Assembly (NCBI GenBank): GCA_021799485.1
Contig: JAJZAK010000020.1
Coordinates: 1-40,664 of the forward strand
DNA length: 40,664 nt
Source of the DNA: a bacterium
Lineage (GTDB): Bacteria; Elusimicrobiota; Elusimicrobia; UBA1565; UBA9628
Direction of reading: 5' to 3'
Shown: positions 8,413 through 16,546 of the stretch, piece after piece
How positions within the stretch are numbered: position 1 is the first letter of the stretch
How the letters are laid out: every line of letters starts with the position of its first letter
Made by a program: the position numbers and the translations under genes
Notes under the pieces: model-generated
Databases searched by the model: none
Told to the model about the DNA's origin: nothing
The model's input: only the letters and a program-made list of their open reading frames with translations

Positions 8413-8762
8413 TTGATCTCCTTGAGAGCCGCCGCCAGCTCCTCGAGATTAAAGGGCTTGCAGAGAAAGCCCGAGGCCCCCAGGGCGCGAAGCTCGTCCT
8501 GCACTTTTTTCTGCGAGTTTCCGGAGATCACAATCACCTTGGAGACGGAGCCTTTGGCGCGCAGGCCCTTCAAGACCTCCAGGCCGTTGCCGCGGCTAAG
8601 AGACAGGTCCAATGTCACCGCCTCGGGCTTGATCTTGTCGCAGGCCGCGATCGCCTCCTCGGCCGACCCCGCTTCCCCGACGACCGAATGGCCGAGGGTC
8701 TCGAGCATGCTTTTCAGCATGAAGCGCGCCGCCTCGCTGTCGTCGACGATGAGGAATTTCAC
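8409..8762 (-). CDS. Stand-alone CheY-like response regulator
   Basis: A 117-residue single receiver domain. Acidic pocket D7-D8, phospho-acceptor D52 (VTLDLSL), switch S80 (VIVISGNS) and K102 (FLCKPFN) are all present, so phosphorylation is expected. There is no output domain. The start is a GTG without a visible Shine-Dalgarno, preceded in the same frame by a nine-codon mini-ORF (ATG at 8809-8807, reading MKEGVAAEQ, stop TAG), which could help load ribosomes. The stop overlaps the start of the CheC-like phosphatase, implying a phosphorylation/dephosphorylation pair. The cognate kinase is not evident. Confidence 0.88.
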   Translation of the reverse strand: MKFLIVDDSEAARFMLKSMLETLGHSVVGEAGSAEEAIAACDKIKPEAVTLDLSLSRGNGLEVLKGLRAKGSVSKVIVISGNSQKKVQDELRALGASGFLCKPFNLEELAAALKEIK

Positions 8763-8867
8763 GGTGCGGGAGGAAGTCGGCTATTGCTCCGCGGCGACGC
8801 CTTCCTTCATGGGACGAATTTTACCTTACCGGCGGCGAGACCTACAAGCCGCTGCTCTGCCGCCGCG

Positions 8868-10442
8868 TCACTCGACGGAGACCGTGGGCTGCGGGCCTCC
8901 CCGAGGAGGCCGCTTGAAAAAGGCGAGAAGCGGCAGGCAGGAGAGGCTGATGATCGCCAACAAGCGGAAAGAGTCCATGAAGGAAAGAAGGGACGCTTGC
9001 TGGAGAAGCTCTCCATAGATGATATAGCCGCTGAGCTTCGAGGCGTGCGCTCCGACGACGCCGTGGAGCATGCTGGAGAGGCCCGAAAGCGCCCGGTGCA
9101 AGGCGGGATTAAACGGAGTCAGGCGGGCCACTAAGTCCACCTGATGTTCCTGAGCGACGCGGTCCTGGATCGCGACGATCGCGGAGATGCCGACCGAAGC
9201 GCCGATGTTTCGCAAAAGGTTATAGAGACCCGTCGCCTGGAAGATCTGGCGCTGCCTCAAAGTCGCGTAGGAGAGGACCGTCAAGGGGACGAAGATGAAT
9301 CCCATGGAAAAGCCGTTGAGAAAAAGAGCCGTCGTGATGTTTGATTGCGCGACGTCCAGGTTCATCCGGCTCAGCACCCAGCAGCTGGCCCCCACGCCGC
9401 CGAACCCAAGCACGGCCAGAAGCCGCGGCTCGACGAAGCGAATGAGCCTTCCCACGATGAGCATGGAGAAAAAAGATCCCAGCCCGCGCGGCATCATGGC
9501 GTAGCCCGCCTGGAAAGCCGGGTAGCCCATCATGGTCTGCATGAAGATCGGGAGCATGGCCGTCGTTCCGTAGAGCACGGCTCCCAAAAAGGCGATCATG
9601 ACGGTCGCGGTCGCGAAGTTGCGGTCCTTCAAGAGCCGCAGATTCACGATCGGCTCATCGTGGGTCAATTCCCAGATCACCCAGGAGACGAGGCTCACGA
9701 CCGCGACGGCGACGCTCCACACAATCCAATGGGCGCCGAACCAGTCCGCCTCCTGGCCCTTGTCGAGGACCACCTGCAAAAGACCGATCCCCAAAGCCAT
9801 GAAGCCGAACCCTTGCCAGTCGATCGTCTCGGCTTTGTGTTCCTTGATGTACGGCGGGTCCTCGACGAAAAGCTCCTGCATGATAAGGCCCGCGAGGCCG
9901 ATCGGGATGTTGATGTAAAAAATCCAGCGCCAGGTGTAGTTGTCGGTGATCCAGCCCCCCAGGATCGGCCCCAAAATAGGGGCGACCACGATGCCCATGC
10001 CGTAGGCCGCCATGGCCTCGCCGCGCTTCTGGGGCGGGAAGCTTTCGAGGAGGATCGCCTGGGAAAGGGGCTGAAGACCTCCGCCGCCTATTCCCTGGAG
10101 AATCCGGGCGAAAATGAGCTGGGGCAGGCTCTGCGCCATGCCGCAGAGGGCCGAGGAGAGGATGAAGAGTCCGACCGAGAACGCGAGATACCTCTTGCGC
10201 CCGAAATAGCTGGAGAGCCAGCCCGTCGATGAGAGAATGACGGCGTTCGAGACCAGATAGCTCGTCAGGACCCAGGTCGCCTCGTCGACCGAGGCCGAGA
10301 GGCTGCCCGCGATGTGCGGAAGAGCGACGTTGGCGATCGAGGTGTCAAGCACCTCCATGAACGTCGCGAGCAAAACGGAAACAGCGACGAGCCACGGGGA
10401 GTGGGTCGGCTTCCAGTCGCTCGGAGAATGTCCGTCCGGCAT
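8868..10442 (-). CDS. emrB: EmrB/QacA-type DHA2 multidrug transporter
   Basis: A 524-residue MFS transporter of the 14-TM DHA2 group. The N-terminus has LDTSIANVALPHIAGSL, the group's first-helix motif. Loop 2-3 has SSYFGRKRY (motif A) and helix 5 has APILGPILGGW (antiporter motif C). It exports amphipathic drugs in exchange for protons, working through the EmrA adaptor and the TolC-type channel encoded just upstream. It follows emrA by 22 nt. The gene ends shortly before the CheY-like gene, which has its own leader and so may be transcribed separately. Confidence 0.92.
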   Translation of the reverse strand: MPDGHSPSDWKPTHSPWLVAVSVLLATFMEVLDTSIANVALPHIAGSLSASVDEATWVLTSYLVSNAVILSSTGWLSSYFGRKRYLAFSVGLFILSSALCGMAQSLPQLIFARILQGIGGGGLQPLSQAILLESFPPQKRGEAMAAYGMGIVVAPILGPILGGWITDNYTWRWIFYINIPIGLAGLIMQELFVEDPPYIKEHKAETIDWQGFGFMALGIGLLQVVLDKGQEADWFGAHWIVWSVAVAVVSLVSWVIWELTHDEPIVNLRLLKDRNFATATVMIAFLGAVLYGTTAMLPIFMQTMMGYPAFQAGYAMMPRGLGSFFSMLIVGRLIRFVEPRLLAVLGFGGVGASCWVLSRMNLDVAQSNITTALFLNGFSMGFIFVPLTVLSYATLRQRQIFQATGLYNLLRNIGASVGISAIVAIQDRVAQEHQVDLVARLTPFNPALHRALSGLSSMLHGVVGAHASKLSGYIIYGELLQQASLLSFMDSFRLLAIISLSCLPLLAFFKRPPRGGPQPTVSVE

Positions 10443-10464
10443 GCGCCTTTCCTCTTTTAGGGCC

Positions 10465-11418
10465 CTAAAGCGTTCCCGGGCGCACGCCAGGGCCCGTAAG
10501 GGAAACGGTGGACGCCGAGGACGCGTACTTGAGATTCACGACAGGCTCGACAGACATGCCGGGCGCGAGCCAATAGCCGTCGGTCGAGTCGAAAACGATC
10601 TTGACGGGCACCCGCTGCACGACCTTGACGAAGTTGCCCGTCGCGTTTTCCGGCGGCATCAGGCTGAAGGCGGCGCCGGTGCCGCGCTGGATGCTGTCGA
10701 CGTGGCCTCGAAAAACATGGTCCGGATAGGTGTCGACGTAGATCTCGACCCTCTGGCCTGGACGCATCAATCCCAACTGCGTCTCCTTGAAGTTGGCGGT
10801 CACCCAGACCTCCCGGGGGACGACGGCCATGACGGCCTGGCCCGCCGAAACGTAGTTGCCGACCTCGACCGCGCGCTTGTCGACAGTGCCCGTCTCGGGG
10901 GATGCGATGCGGCAGTAGGACAAGTTGAGCTCGGCCTGATCCAGCCGCCATTTCGAGAGATCCGCGTCCGCCTTCGCGGCGAGCGCGTCCTGCACGGCGT
11001 GGTCGTATTCCTGCTTGGAGACCTGGTTTTTGCGGAAAAGGTTGGCGACGCGCTTCTGGTCGAGAGCGGCCCGCTGCGAGCGCGCCAGCGCGGCGTCGAG
11101 AGCGGCCCGAGCCGCGTCCCTGGCCACTCGGTAGTCGCTAGGATCGAGATCGACGAGGATATCGCCTTTCTGGACATGCTGGTTGTTGTCGAAATAAATG
11201 CGGATAACCTGGCCCGGGATGCGCGTCGCGACGGTCGCGACATGGGCGTCGATCTGAGCGTCGTCCGTCGATTCATGCCAGCGCGCGTAGATGAAGTACC
11301 ACAGCCCGCCGACGGCCAGCGCCGTCAGGACGCCGCCCCCCAGGGCGAGCCACGCCCGATGCCCCTTCCCGGCCTTTTGGGCTCCGGATTTTTTCTGCTC
11401 CTCTTTTTGATCTTCCAT
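10465..11418 (-). CDS. emrA: EmrA-type periplasmic adaptor (HlyD/MFP family)
   Basis: A 317-residue membrane-fusion protein. A basic cytoplasmic tail is followed by one membrane helix at about 22-44, then the adaptor signature STDDAQIDAHVATVATRIPG and a lipoyl half-motif (VQKGDILVDLDPSDY). The central coiled-coil hairpin (RDAARAALDAALARSQ...) is followed by the second lipoyl half (SPETGTVDKRAVEVGNYV) and a beta-barrel domain. It links EmrB in the inner membrane to the outer-membrane channel. It lies 16 nt after tolC and 22 nt before emrB, in the usual order for such pumps. Confidence 0.92.
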   Translation of the reverse strand: MEDQKEEQKKSGAQKAGKGHRAWLALGGGVLTALAVGGLWYFIYARWHESTDDAQIDAHVATVATRIPGQVIRIYFDNNQHVQKGDILVDLDPSDYRVARDAARAALDAALARSQRAALDQKRVANLFRKNQVSKQEYDHAVQDALAAKADADLSKWRLDQAELNLSYCRIASPETGTVDKRAVEVGNYVSAGQAVMAVVPREVWVTANFKETQLGLMRPGQRVEIYVDTYPDHVFRGHVDSIQRGTGAAFSLMPPENATGNFVKVVQRVPVKIVFDSTDGYWLAPGMSVEPVVNLKYASSASTVSLTGPGVRPGTL

Positions 11419-11434
11419 GGCGGATCCTCAGTAT

Positions 11435-12814
11435 CTAGTATCTAAAATCCTTGATGTTTCCCAAGGCCTGGGAGAAATTCACCCGGGAGTCGTGATAACG
11501 GGCGAGCGCCGAGAGCTCCTGAGCCTCAGCCTCGGAGAGGCTCGTCTGAGCCGTGATGACCTCGATATTATCTCCCACCCCCGCCCTGTAGCGGTCGCGC
11601 GCGAGCGCCACCTCGTCTTTCGAGAGCTTCCGGGCCGTGACGGCCGCCGACACGCGCTCGACGGCGGCGCGCGATTCATCCCAGGAGTTCCTGACGTCCT
11701 GCTCCACCTGGAGGAAAATGTCGTCGAGCCGGCTTTTTTCCTCCTCGAGCGCTTGCTTGGCCACGAGGACATCCCCGAAGATGCGCCCTCCGGCGAAGAG
11801 AGGCATCATGAGGTTAAACCCGGCCGAACCCGTCGGGATGACGTTCTGGGACGGCGTATTGCCGCTCCAGCCGTAGTCGCCGTGCGCGGTCAGCGTCGGC
11901 AGACGCTGGAACTGGGCCGCCCGGACGCCGCGCTCGTCCGCCCGCACCCGTTCGTCGGCGATTTTGATTTCGAGGCGCCGAGCCAAGCCCTGCGCCACCG
12001 CCGACGAGACCGCCGGCAGAACCTCCGGCTTAAAATCAAGGGAGTCCGAAAGAGTAACCGGGGTCGCGATGGGGACGCCGAGGACGTGCTTGAGGCGTAT
12101 GGCGGACTCGTTGTTGGCGACCTCGGCGTCGATGAGGCGCATTTTGCTCTGGGCCCTCTGATTGTCGGCGCGAGTAACGTCGATCGAGGCCGCCGTCCCC
12201 GCCTCGAATTTGTCCCGCGCGAGCCCAAGCAGGCTCTCCGCCAACTCAAGGTCCGCGCGGGCCGCGTCCAGATCGCGCGCCGCGCGCAGGACCTCGACGT
12301 AGGCGATCGCGGCCGCGGCGGCGACATTGTCCTCCGCCAAGCGCAAGTCGAGGTCCATCGCCTTCCGGGCGGCCTCGCTCTGCCAGGTGCGGTTCCAGGC
12401 CGAGAGGTCGAAGAGGCTCTGGGTGATCTGGGCGCGCGCATCAAAGATGTTGTAGGGCCCCAGCGCCGCGGGGAGGGAGGCGCCGGGAAATTTGATCAGG
12501 TTGAAGCCCTCGGCGTCGAGGTTGAACTTATACTGCCTGTTCTGGAAGGAGGACGCCGTGATCTGCGGAAGCAGAGCGGACGCCGCCTGCAAAACGCGGC
12601 CTTTAGCCCCGATCGTTCCCGCGCGGGCGAGCCGGGCTTCAATATTGTTGCGGATCGCGAGCCGCATCGCCTCCGAAATCGACAAGACGATCGGCGGCGC
12701 CGGAGCCGCCGCCAATGCGGGAGCGGGCGGCGCCGCCAGCGCGGGCGCCCGGAGGAAGGCGGCGGCCGCGACCATCGCCGCCGCCCGCGCGCTACTCCTC
12801 GCCATGGCCGCCAT
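11435..12814 (-). CDS. TolC-family outer-membrane efflux channel
   Basis: A 459-residue outer membrane factor with a signal peptide (MAAMARSSARAAAM... cleavage near ALA-AP at about residue 27) and a Pro/Ala linker before the first helical domain. Two OEP repeats are recognisable: SISEAMRLAIRNNIEARLAR at the front and the second repeat beginning around AEERVRADERGVRAAQFQRLP, with the family's DYGWSGNTPS-type strand region. Trimers form the exit duct for the EmrAB pump downstream. The start overlaps the marR stop by 23 nt, coupling the repressor to the pump. A specific symbol beyond the TolC family is not justified. Confidence 0.88.
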   Translation of the reverse strand: MAAMARSSARAAAMVAAAAFLRAPALAAPPAPALAAAPAPPIVLSISEAMRLAIRNNIEARLARAGTIGAKGRVLQAASALLPQITASSFQNRQYKFNLDAEGFNLIKFPGASLPAALGPYNIFDARAQITQSLFDLSAWNRTWQSEAARKAMDLDLRLAEDNVAAAAAIAYVEVLRAARDLDAARADLELAESLLGLARDKFEAGTAASIDVTRADNQRAQSKMRLIDAEVANNESAIRLKHVLGVPIATPVTLSDSLDFKPEVLPAVSSAVAQGLARRLEIKIADERVRADERGVRAAQFQRLPTLTAHGDYGWSGNTPSQNVIPTGSAGFNLMMPLFAGGRIFGDVLVAKQALEEEKSRLDDIFLQVEQDVRNSWDESRAAVERVSAAVTARKLSKDEVALARDRYRAGVGDNIEVITAQTSLSEAEAQELSALARYHDSRVNFSQALGNIKDFRY

Positions 12815-13313
12815 GATCCAGAATGATTTTTTCGAGACCAGCGCTCAAGCGCCGCTTCTCGGCCGCGGAGACCCCGGAAAAGATCCGGCCGATCTCCGCG
12901 TAGTGACCAGGCCAGAATTCCCGGAGCCAGGACAGTCCCCGGGCCGAGAGCCGCGCGACGCAAAGGCGGCGATCGCTCTTCGAATGCTCCCGCCGCACGA
13001 AGCCCTTTTCCTCGAGTCCGTTCATGATCTGCGTGACGTTGGCGCGGCTCACCAGCATCAGTCGGCTGATCTCGTGAAGGGGCAGGGCCCGGGCCTCTCC
13101 CTGCTCGAGGAGGCTCATGATGTTGAGTCCGGCAAGCGTCATTCCCCGCCCTCGAATCCTGCGCGACAGGCGGTTTTTAATCGTCGCGTAGGCCAGGATA
13201 AGCCGAAGGAGGAAGGTGGCGGAATCCTTGTCGAAGCAACGATAGCGCCTCGAGTGCTCCGCGAAGCGCCGGCGGTAAAGATCCTCCGCCAAGGGAAGTC
13301 CCGAGGCAATCAT
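12792..13313 (-). CDS. MarR-family repressor of the efflux operon
   Basis: A 173-residue winged-helix regulator. Helix-turn-helix region at about 75-100 (LPLHEISRLMLVSRANVTQIMNGLEEKG) and wing at about 103-120 (VRREHSKSDRRLCVARLSARG), the DxR signature of MarR wings. The C-terminal helices would form the dimer interface. It is the first gene of the marR-tolC-emrA-emrB set and its own promoter contains a perfect palindrome over the -10 box, so it almost certainly represses itself and the pump and is released by a ligand. The ATG lies 9 nt after the -10 box, so the transcript should be leaderless or nearly so. Confidence 0.9.
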   Translation of the reverse strand: MIASGLPLAEDLYRRRFAEHSRRYRCFDKDSATFLLRLILAYATIKNRLSRRIRGRGMTLAGLNIMSLLEQGEARALPLHEISRLMLVSRANVTQIMNGLEEKGFVRREHSKSDRRLCVARLSARGLSWLREFWPGHYAEIGRIFSGVSAAEKRRLSAGLEKIILDHGGHGEE

Positions 13314-13351
13314 TTAGTTAATATATTAACAATTAAGGCATTAACAGTCAA
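13314..13351 (-). promoter_or_regulatory. Promoter and MarR operator of marR-tolC-emrAB
   Basis: On the minus strand the -35 TTGACT (13351-13346) and -10 TAATAT (13328-13323) are separated by exactly 17 bp. A perfect 14-bp palindrome, GTTAATATATTAAC (13317-13330), covers the -10 box and a further half-site ATTAAC lies at 13340-13345 inside the spacer. Repressor bound here would block RNA polymerase. Only 9 nt separate the -10 box from the marR ATG, leaving no room for a Shine-Dalgarno. Confidence 0.85.
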
Positions 13352-13389
13352 CGCGCGCGATCCGCCCCCGTCCCCATGGATTTCTTTTT

Positions 13390-14271
13390 CTAAGGAGGCG
13401 TGACCGGGACCGTCGGAGGGACGGATGGGGAGCCGCCGGCGGGAGGCTGCGGCGGCGCGGCGGGGGCCTGGGCTTCCGATTGGTTCAGCGCGGACGGGGG
13501 CACGTGGTTCTTTTTCAGCACCTGGTTGACGATCCGCGCCGCCGACGCCTTCGCCGCCGCCGTCTGCTGGGCCGCGGCGGCGCCCGAACGACTCTGAGCG
13601 GAAACGCCGGATGAGGGCCGGGACATTGAGGGCGGAGGAAGGCGAGACTTGTCCAACGTCGGAATCACATAGGGCTTTGCGGAAGCGGCTGCCGCTTGCC
13701 GGCGGTCCCGGCGCCCGTGGCGCGCGGAGCGACGCGCTTTTTTGACGTTCGCGACGCGCTTTTTGGGCGCCGACATCGGAACCGCGGCGAGAAACTTGGC
13801 CGCCGCCTTCTTATTTTTCGCAGTCACCTTGGACTTGAAATGGCGCCGAGCCGATTTCCCGCGCTTCTTTGCCGTCCGAGGAATCTCGGGGCGGACGGGC
13901 TTTCCGTTGGCGCTATAGATAAAAACATCGCCCTTCATGAGCCCGTAGAATTTATAAGGAGAATTCTTGTAATTGGGTACGCCAGCCGCGGCCCTCCCTC
14001 TGGCCATTCTTCCATGACGGCGGGCTTTCGTGGAGCGCTTCGCGGGCCGGCGCTTCCCGGATAAGGCGGCCTTTTTTTTAGCGGAGGAAACCTTCTTGAC
14101 AGCCGCGGCGACCGGGGGCTTTGTCCCCGCCGTCTCCTGGGACCAAGCCGGAACGGACAAAGTAACGGCGCAGAAAAGGCCGCAAAAGGCCATACAAGGC
14201 CATAAAAGGCCGCGGGGGACTTGGAATTCAAGAGCTTTCCGCTCGCCTCCGCCGCTAACTTTCGTTGCCAT
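13390..14271 (-). CDS. Lys/Arg/Ala-rich exported protein, function unknown
   Basis: Predicted 293 residues from the ATG at 14271; an earlier in-frame ATG would overlap the upstream gene. A hydrophobic segment at about 22-41 (LLWPCMAFCGLFCAVTLSVPAW, then SQE) looks like a signal peptide with a long n-region. The mature part is extremely basic (tracts such as SGKRRPAKRSTKARRHGR) with a small ordered island, NYKNSPYKFYGLMKGDVFIYSANGKPVRPE, then a Pro/Ala/Gln-rich tail. Such composition suggests binding to a polyanion (nucleic acid, lipopolysaccharide, teichoic or capsular acid), but this is inference. No known domain recognised. Confidence 0.55.
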   Translation of the reverse strand: MATKVSGGGERKALEFQVPRGLLWPCMAFCGLFCAVTLSVPAWSQETAGTKPPVAAAVKKVSSAKKKAALSGKRRPAKRSTKARRHGRMARGRAAAGVPNYKNSPYKFYGLMKGDVFIYSANGKPVRPEIPRTAKKRGKSARRHFKSKVTAKNKKAAAKFLAAVPMSAPKKRVANVKKARRSARHGRRDRRQAAAASAKPYVIPTLDKSRLPPPSMSRPSSGVSAQSRSGAAAAQQTAAAKASAARIVNQVLKKNHVPPSALNQSEAQAPAAPPQPPAGGSPSVPPTVPVTPP

Positions 14272-14285
14272 AAGCGCCGATTCTC

Positions 14286-15185
14286 TCAGAAAATAAAATT
14301 CTTCAAGCAATAAACGCTGCCGCCGGATTTATGGAACTCCGAGGTGTCGACGTGAGAAACTTCGAGGCCCATCGCCTGGATATGCCGAGACGCGGCCTTC
14401 GCCCCGTGGTGGATCACGACGGTCTTGCCGTCCACCACGCAGCCGTTCAAGGCCATCGCCTCCACGGCCTCTTCCTCGCCGATCGAGACGACCATCGGGA
14501 AGATCTTAAGAATCAGCTCTAGGCTCGCCGCGTCGAAAGCCGCCGCGTGGATGAGCACGGCCTCGCTCGTCAAGGGGCAAAAGCAGGTATCCAGGTGATA
14601 GAAGCGTTCGTTGACGAGTTTGAGGAGGATGACCGGAGCGTCGAAGAGGGCGGCGATATCCTCGTAGGGATTGATGTTCGACCGGAATCCATAGCCGCCC
14701 CAGACGAGGCGGCGCTCCGGATGCCACAGGGCGTCTCCCCCTCCCTCGAAGAAGGCCTCGCGGTCGCGCAGATGCGCGATCCTGTAGCCCAACGCTTGAA
14801 AAAAGGCCTCGGAAGCCGCCACCTCCCGGCGCCGCGAGGGGTGAAGCATCTGGCTCAAGAGGCATATCCGCTCCCCCGAGGGAGAAAGCCCCGTGAAACA
14901 GGTATTGGCGCAGAACGTCATGTCCTCCAAATTCGCGAGCGGCTCAATCGACGAAACGGGCTTCCCCGCCGCCTCGAAGGCGCGGCGAACTCCCTCCCAT
15001 TGCCGCCGCGCGGCGTCTTTCGCGACCTTGCCGGCCTGTCCCACCATGAAAGGGTTCTTCACGTCGACGACATCGAAGTAGTCCGGGGGACACATGAGGA
15101 TGCCCCGTGGCCCGGGCATGGGATCCGCGGATTTAAGCGAAAAGCCCCGGAGCTCCGAGACGGACCGGTAAATGGCTCGGCTCAT
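14286..15185 (-). CDS. Amidinotransferase/dimethylarginine hydrolase-like enzyme
   Basis: Predicted 299 residues from the ATG at 15185. The open frame continues 200 codons upstream, but that part merely shadows the preceding gene. It has the pentein-fold layout of DDAH and arginine deiminase: ANLEDMTFCANTCF (E87, D88), FEGGGDALWHP (D151), FYHLDTCFCPL (H197) and the nucleophile C293 in SGGSVYCLKNF five residues from the end. These enzymes attack the guanidine carbon of arginine derivatives. Whether it hydrolyses dimethylarginine or arginine, or transfers an amidino group, cannot be told. It sits 7 nt after the 439-aa gene and just before the basic exported protein. Confidence 0.8.
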   Translation of the reverse strand: MSRAIYRSVSELRGFSLKSADPMPGPRGILMCPPDYFDVVDVKNPFMVGQAGKVAKDAARRQWEGVRRAFEAAGKPVSSIEPLANLEDMTFCANTCFTGLSPSGERICLLSQMLHPSRRREVAASEAFFQALGYRIAHLRDREAFFEGGGDALWHPERRLVWGGYGFRSNINPYEDIAALFDAPVILLKLVNERFYHLDTCFCPLTSEAVLIHAAAFDAASLELILKIFPMVVSIGEEEAVEAMALNGCVVDGKTVVIHHGAKAASRHIQAMGLEVSHVDTSEFHKSGGSVYCLKNFIF

Positions 15186-15192
15186 GATCGGA

Positions 15193-16512
15193 TCACGCGA
15201 AGGATGCCTCCACGAAGCGCCGCGCGAACTCTTCAGCGCCGCCGAACCAGTGTCGCGGAGGGATTCCAGGCTCGATGGCGGCGACGCCGCCATCGGCGGG
15301 CCCTTCCCACGCCCACGGCTCTCCGACGTCGATGCGCATGGAGACGCCGGCGCGATGGCGCAGGGGGAGGAAGAGAAGGGGCCCATGCGGCAGAAGACGC
15401 CGCGCCAACAGCCTAAAAAACCTTGTCCGGTACGGCGTTTCGCGGGCCGCCTCGGCCTCGAGCGACCCGATCGCCTCCAGCCGCGACGCCGTCCCAAGGC
15501 CCAGGGCGTCAAGGAATCGGTCGAGCAGCCTCCGCTCCGCGGCGCAGACGCGCCCCGTGTCCGCCAGGCAGCCTTCCGGCGTTCCGCACCCCTCAAGACC
15601 CCCGAAAATCGACAGGAAGCGCATCTCCAGATGGCGCCAGAGGTTCCGCCCTCCCAGCGGCCGCCCGGAGCGTCCCAGGCCAAGGTCGGCGAATTCAGGA
15701 ATTTTTTGGAGCTCCCTGCGGATACGCGTTGGTTCCGAGCGGCGGGGACTCGCGAGCCTGGACCGCCACACCCATTCCCGCACCGCATAGAGGAGCCGTG
15801 CCGTGGTGGGGACCCCCCCCGCCAACACCATGACGATCTCGCCGCCCGCGCGCAGCTCGCCCAGGAGCCTTCCGGCCGCGGAGGGCCAAGCCGCGCCCGA
15901 CAGAAGGAATCGGCCGGCGGCGCCGCGGCTGTGGCACATTCGGTCCAAAACGAGATGCCGGTAGCCGCTCATCGCCCCGGCATAGAGGCCCTCCATGTGA
16001 AGCCCCACGGTGTCGAGAGCGAAAGGATCGATGGCCACGACCAAGCGAGGCCTCGCCCCCGGCCCCCGAAGGCTTTGAAGAGCGTGCATCGCGACGTGCA
16101 TCAGATCGAAATTAAGAGCCGCTTCCTCTCCCCATGGATCGGGATGCGAGGTCAAGGCCAGGATCGGACAGCGCCCCCGTGCTCCGTCAAGCCGTCTCAA
16201 GAGCCCGCGGGCGCTCTCCATGGCCGGGGAACGCTCATCGAACGACAGGCTCCGGCGTCCCGAGAGGGCCCGGAAGAAAGCGTCGTGAACCCTCAAGGAC
16301 CACTCCGATGGGAGAAGCGACACCGCCTTGCCGATCGCGGCTCCCGCCATGATGAGGGGCGGCTCGATCCAGGGCCTCAAGGGATGGTTTTTGCCCCATG
16401 GAACGGGCCCGCCAAGTCGCTTGCGGCGCTCTTGGGCGCGCATGACGACGCCCATCAAATCCTCGGCGGTGTCGGTCTCTGGGATGGGCCCGGAGCTCAG
16501 CGCTGGCTCCAC
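15193..16512 (-). CDS. Unrecognised 439-residue protein
   Basis: I do not recognise a family. The protein starts with GTG and is rich in Arg and Leu. Notable segments are a hydrophobic helix at about 52-68 (PPLIMAGAAIGKAVSLLP), ILALTSHPDPWGEEAAL, a strand-like VVAIDPFALDTVGLHMEG, GEIVMVLAGGVPTTARLLYA, and a C-terminal part RFFRLLARRLLPHGPLLFLPLRHRAG. There is no signal peptide. Alternating hydrophobic strands and helices suggest an alpha/beta enzyme, possibly membrane-associated. It shares an operon with the amidinotransferase-like gene (7 nt downstream), so a role on the same substrate is reasonable. It diverges from the chelatase-like gene. Confidence 0.6.
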   Translation of the reverse strand: MEPALSSGPIPETDTAEDLMGVVMRAQERRKRLGGPVPWGKNHPLRPWIEPPLIMAGAAIGKAVSLLPSEWSLRVHDAFFRALSGRRSLSFDERSPAMESARGLLRRLDGARGRCPILALTSHPDPWGEEAALNFDLMHVAMHALQSLRGPGARPRLVVAIDPFALDTVGLHMEGLYAGAMSGYRHLVLDRMCHSRGAAGRFLLSGAAWPSAAGRLLGELRAGGEIVMVLAGGVPTTARLLYAVREWVWRSRLASPRRSEPTRIRRELQKIPEFADLGLGRSGRPLGGRNLWRHLEMRFLSIFGGLEGCGTPEGCLADTGRVCAAERRLLDRFLDALGLGTASRLEAIGSLEAEAARETPYRTRFFRLLARRLLPHGPLLFLPLRHRAGVSMRIDVGEPWAWEGPADGGVAAIEPGIPPRHWFGGAEEFARRFVEASFA

Positions 16513-16546
16513 GACTCAGTTTAACAAAAATGATACTCTGGTGTTG
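16513..16546. promoter_or_regulatory. Short AT-rich divergent promoter region
   Basis: A 34-bp AT-rich gap between divergent genes. For the plus-strand gene TGATACTCT at 16531-16539 fits an extended -10 (TG-A-TACTCT). The GTG at 16547 is 7 nt further, so a leaderless message is again expected. The minus-strand promoter is not clear. Confidence 0.35.

Noticed and set aside
11417-12826. 469-codon plus-strand open frame opposite tolC (also 10312-11445 opposite emrA/emrB and 9345-10232 opposite emrB)
   Set aside because: Antisense shadows of well-supported efflux genes. Composition is Arg/Gly/Asp-rich with no domain.
15186-15788. 200-residue N-terminal extension of the amidinotransferase-like frame
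   Set aside because: It overlaps the same-strand 439-aa gene in another frame, and the family length (about 300) is reached from the ATG at 15185.
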